NCBI RefSeq assembly: GCF_932526225.1
Contig: NC_064038.1
Span: 8,555,070-8,619,069 of the forward strand
Reading direction: 5' to 3'
DNA: 64,000 bases
Origin: Nematostella vectensis
Taxonomy: Eukaryota; Cnidaria; Anthozoa; Actiniaria; Edwardsiidae
Each line of letters begins with the position of its first letter. Positions within the stretch are counted from its first letter, which is position 1. This document shows, piece by piece, positions 63,296 through 64,000 of this stretch. The position numbers and the translations under genes were made by a program. The notes below the pieces were generated by a model. That model was given only the letters and a program-made list of their open reading frames with translations. It was not told where the DNA came from and did no database searches.

Positions 63296-64000
63296 CTGAA
63301 ACGCATCAATTATAAATAATTCATAAGGTCATTGGTCTTGGCAGGAGTGGATATGGGGAAGGCAGGGGTGGATCCAGACTGATTCAACTGATTCCAGTGA
63401 ATCACTCAAAATCCCAGAAAAACGTTCTTTTTTGTAGATTTGAATTTTAAAACGTTCAATAGAAATAAACATCCATCTGTTGTCTGTTATTTAAACACTA
63501 GAAGACCTGCTTCCTGGGTTATTTCGCTGTTATTTCCTTTAGCGCTTAGACAGCATTTCCGGTTCCCCCAGGGGAAATATTGCTCCTGATGGTGAGTGAT
63601 AAATCAAGTTTGGGGGAGGGGACCCATTTAGAAATTTTGCGTGTGTATAAAAATTATGCGCATGTGCTGGAACCACTCAAGCTCTTCACCGATTGGCTAC
63701 GTGGCTACGGCCCACGCGGAACTAATCAAGCTCTGTTTTGATTGGTTGCTATAACGTGTGAATCACTTTGGAATCAGTTGACAATAAAATCCCAATGCTA
63801 CCCATGAGAAAGTAGGCCTTTGCTTGCTTTAGCGTGTGATCTCTTGTACACATCTCTCGAACCGAAATCTTGAGTAGCGAAGCATGGCTTCATAATATGC
63901 AGACGTTTCTCATGGAGAGCCTGTCTGCCGAAAGGAGGAGTGTTATCCTTTTGATTATGGTGTAGAATTTGATCGAATTCAGATCCCGAGAAGTTGGAAT
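63296..64000. other. PINCH intron sequence with an inverted-repeat element
   Basis: No LIM exon is seen here, so the missing 5' exon(s) are farther right. The stretch 63384-63781 is bounded by inverted copies of 'tcaactgattcca..gtgattcac', suggesting a ~400-bp non-autonomous element. The remainder shows nothing recognisable. Confidence 0.5.

Overview
The window looks like a piece of an animal nuclear genome, most likely a cnidarian (probably an anthozoan). This is inferred from compact orthologues of conserved animal genes with short, vertebrate-like exons, and from an intron and intergenic landscape full of short inverted-repeat transposons, tRNA-derived SINEs, long minisatellites and a DIRS-type retroelement. 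No species is claimed. All gene models were built by hand: exons were joined at GT-AG (or GC-AG) borders with reading phase kept across every junction and with protein similarity to known families.

Layout. (1) 1-2894, minus: 5' part of a UBAP2/UBAP2L/Lingerer-type gene, running off the left edge, with a probable promoter near 5.1-5.2 kb. (2) 6325-7772, minus: complete NDUFS4, a complex I subunit. (3) 7.8-17.8 kb: gene-poor, with two small secreted or membrane ORFs (9373-9603 minus; 13529-13888 plus), two SINEs and several MITE or foldback elements. (4) 17784-24682, minus: complete endophilin-A, with a 1.6-kb G-rich minisatellite in one intron. (5) 25529-28671, plus: complete ARL15, head-to-head with endophilin. 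(6) 29159-57665, minus: complete 27-exon NAA35/MAK10 (NatC scaffold), 28.5 kb long because of large intronic arrays and a DIRS-like element. (7) 58730-63295, minus: PINCH/LIMS gene lacking only its first exon(s), which lie past the right edge.

The genes are unrelated housekeeping or cytoskeletal genes (RNA binding, respiration, endocytosis, small GTPase signalling, N-terminal acetylation, integrin adhesion) and do not form a pathway.

The most unusual observation is in NAA35. At least five of its introns carry tandem arrays whose repeat unit contains a copy of the neighbouring exon-intron junction: exon end plus 5' splice site for exons 5, 13, 18 and 19, and 3' splice site plus exon start for exon 25. 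In the largest array (intron 13) the exon-proximal, diverged units keep the donor GT, while the strongly amplified units carry GA there. This suggests repeated intron growth by duplication of splice junctions, with amplification of a splice-dead unit.
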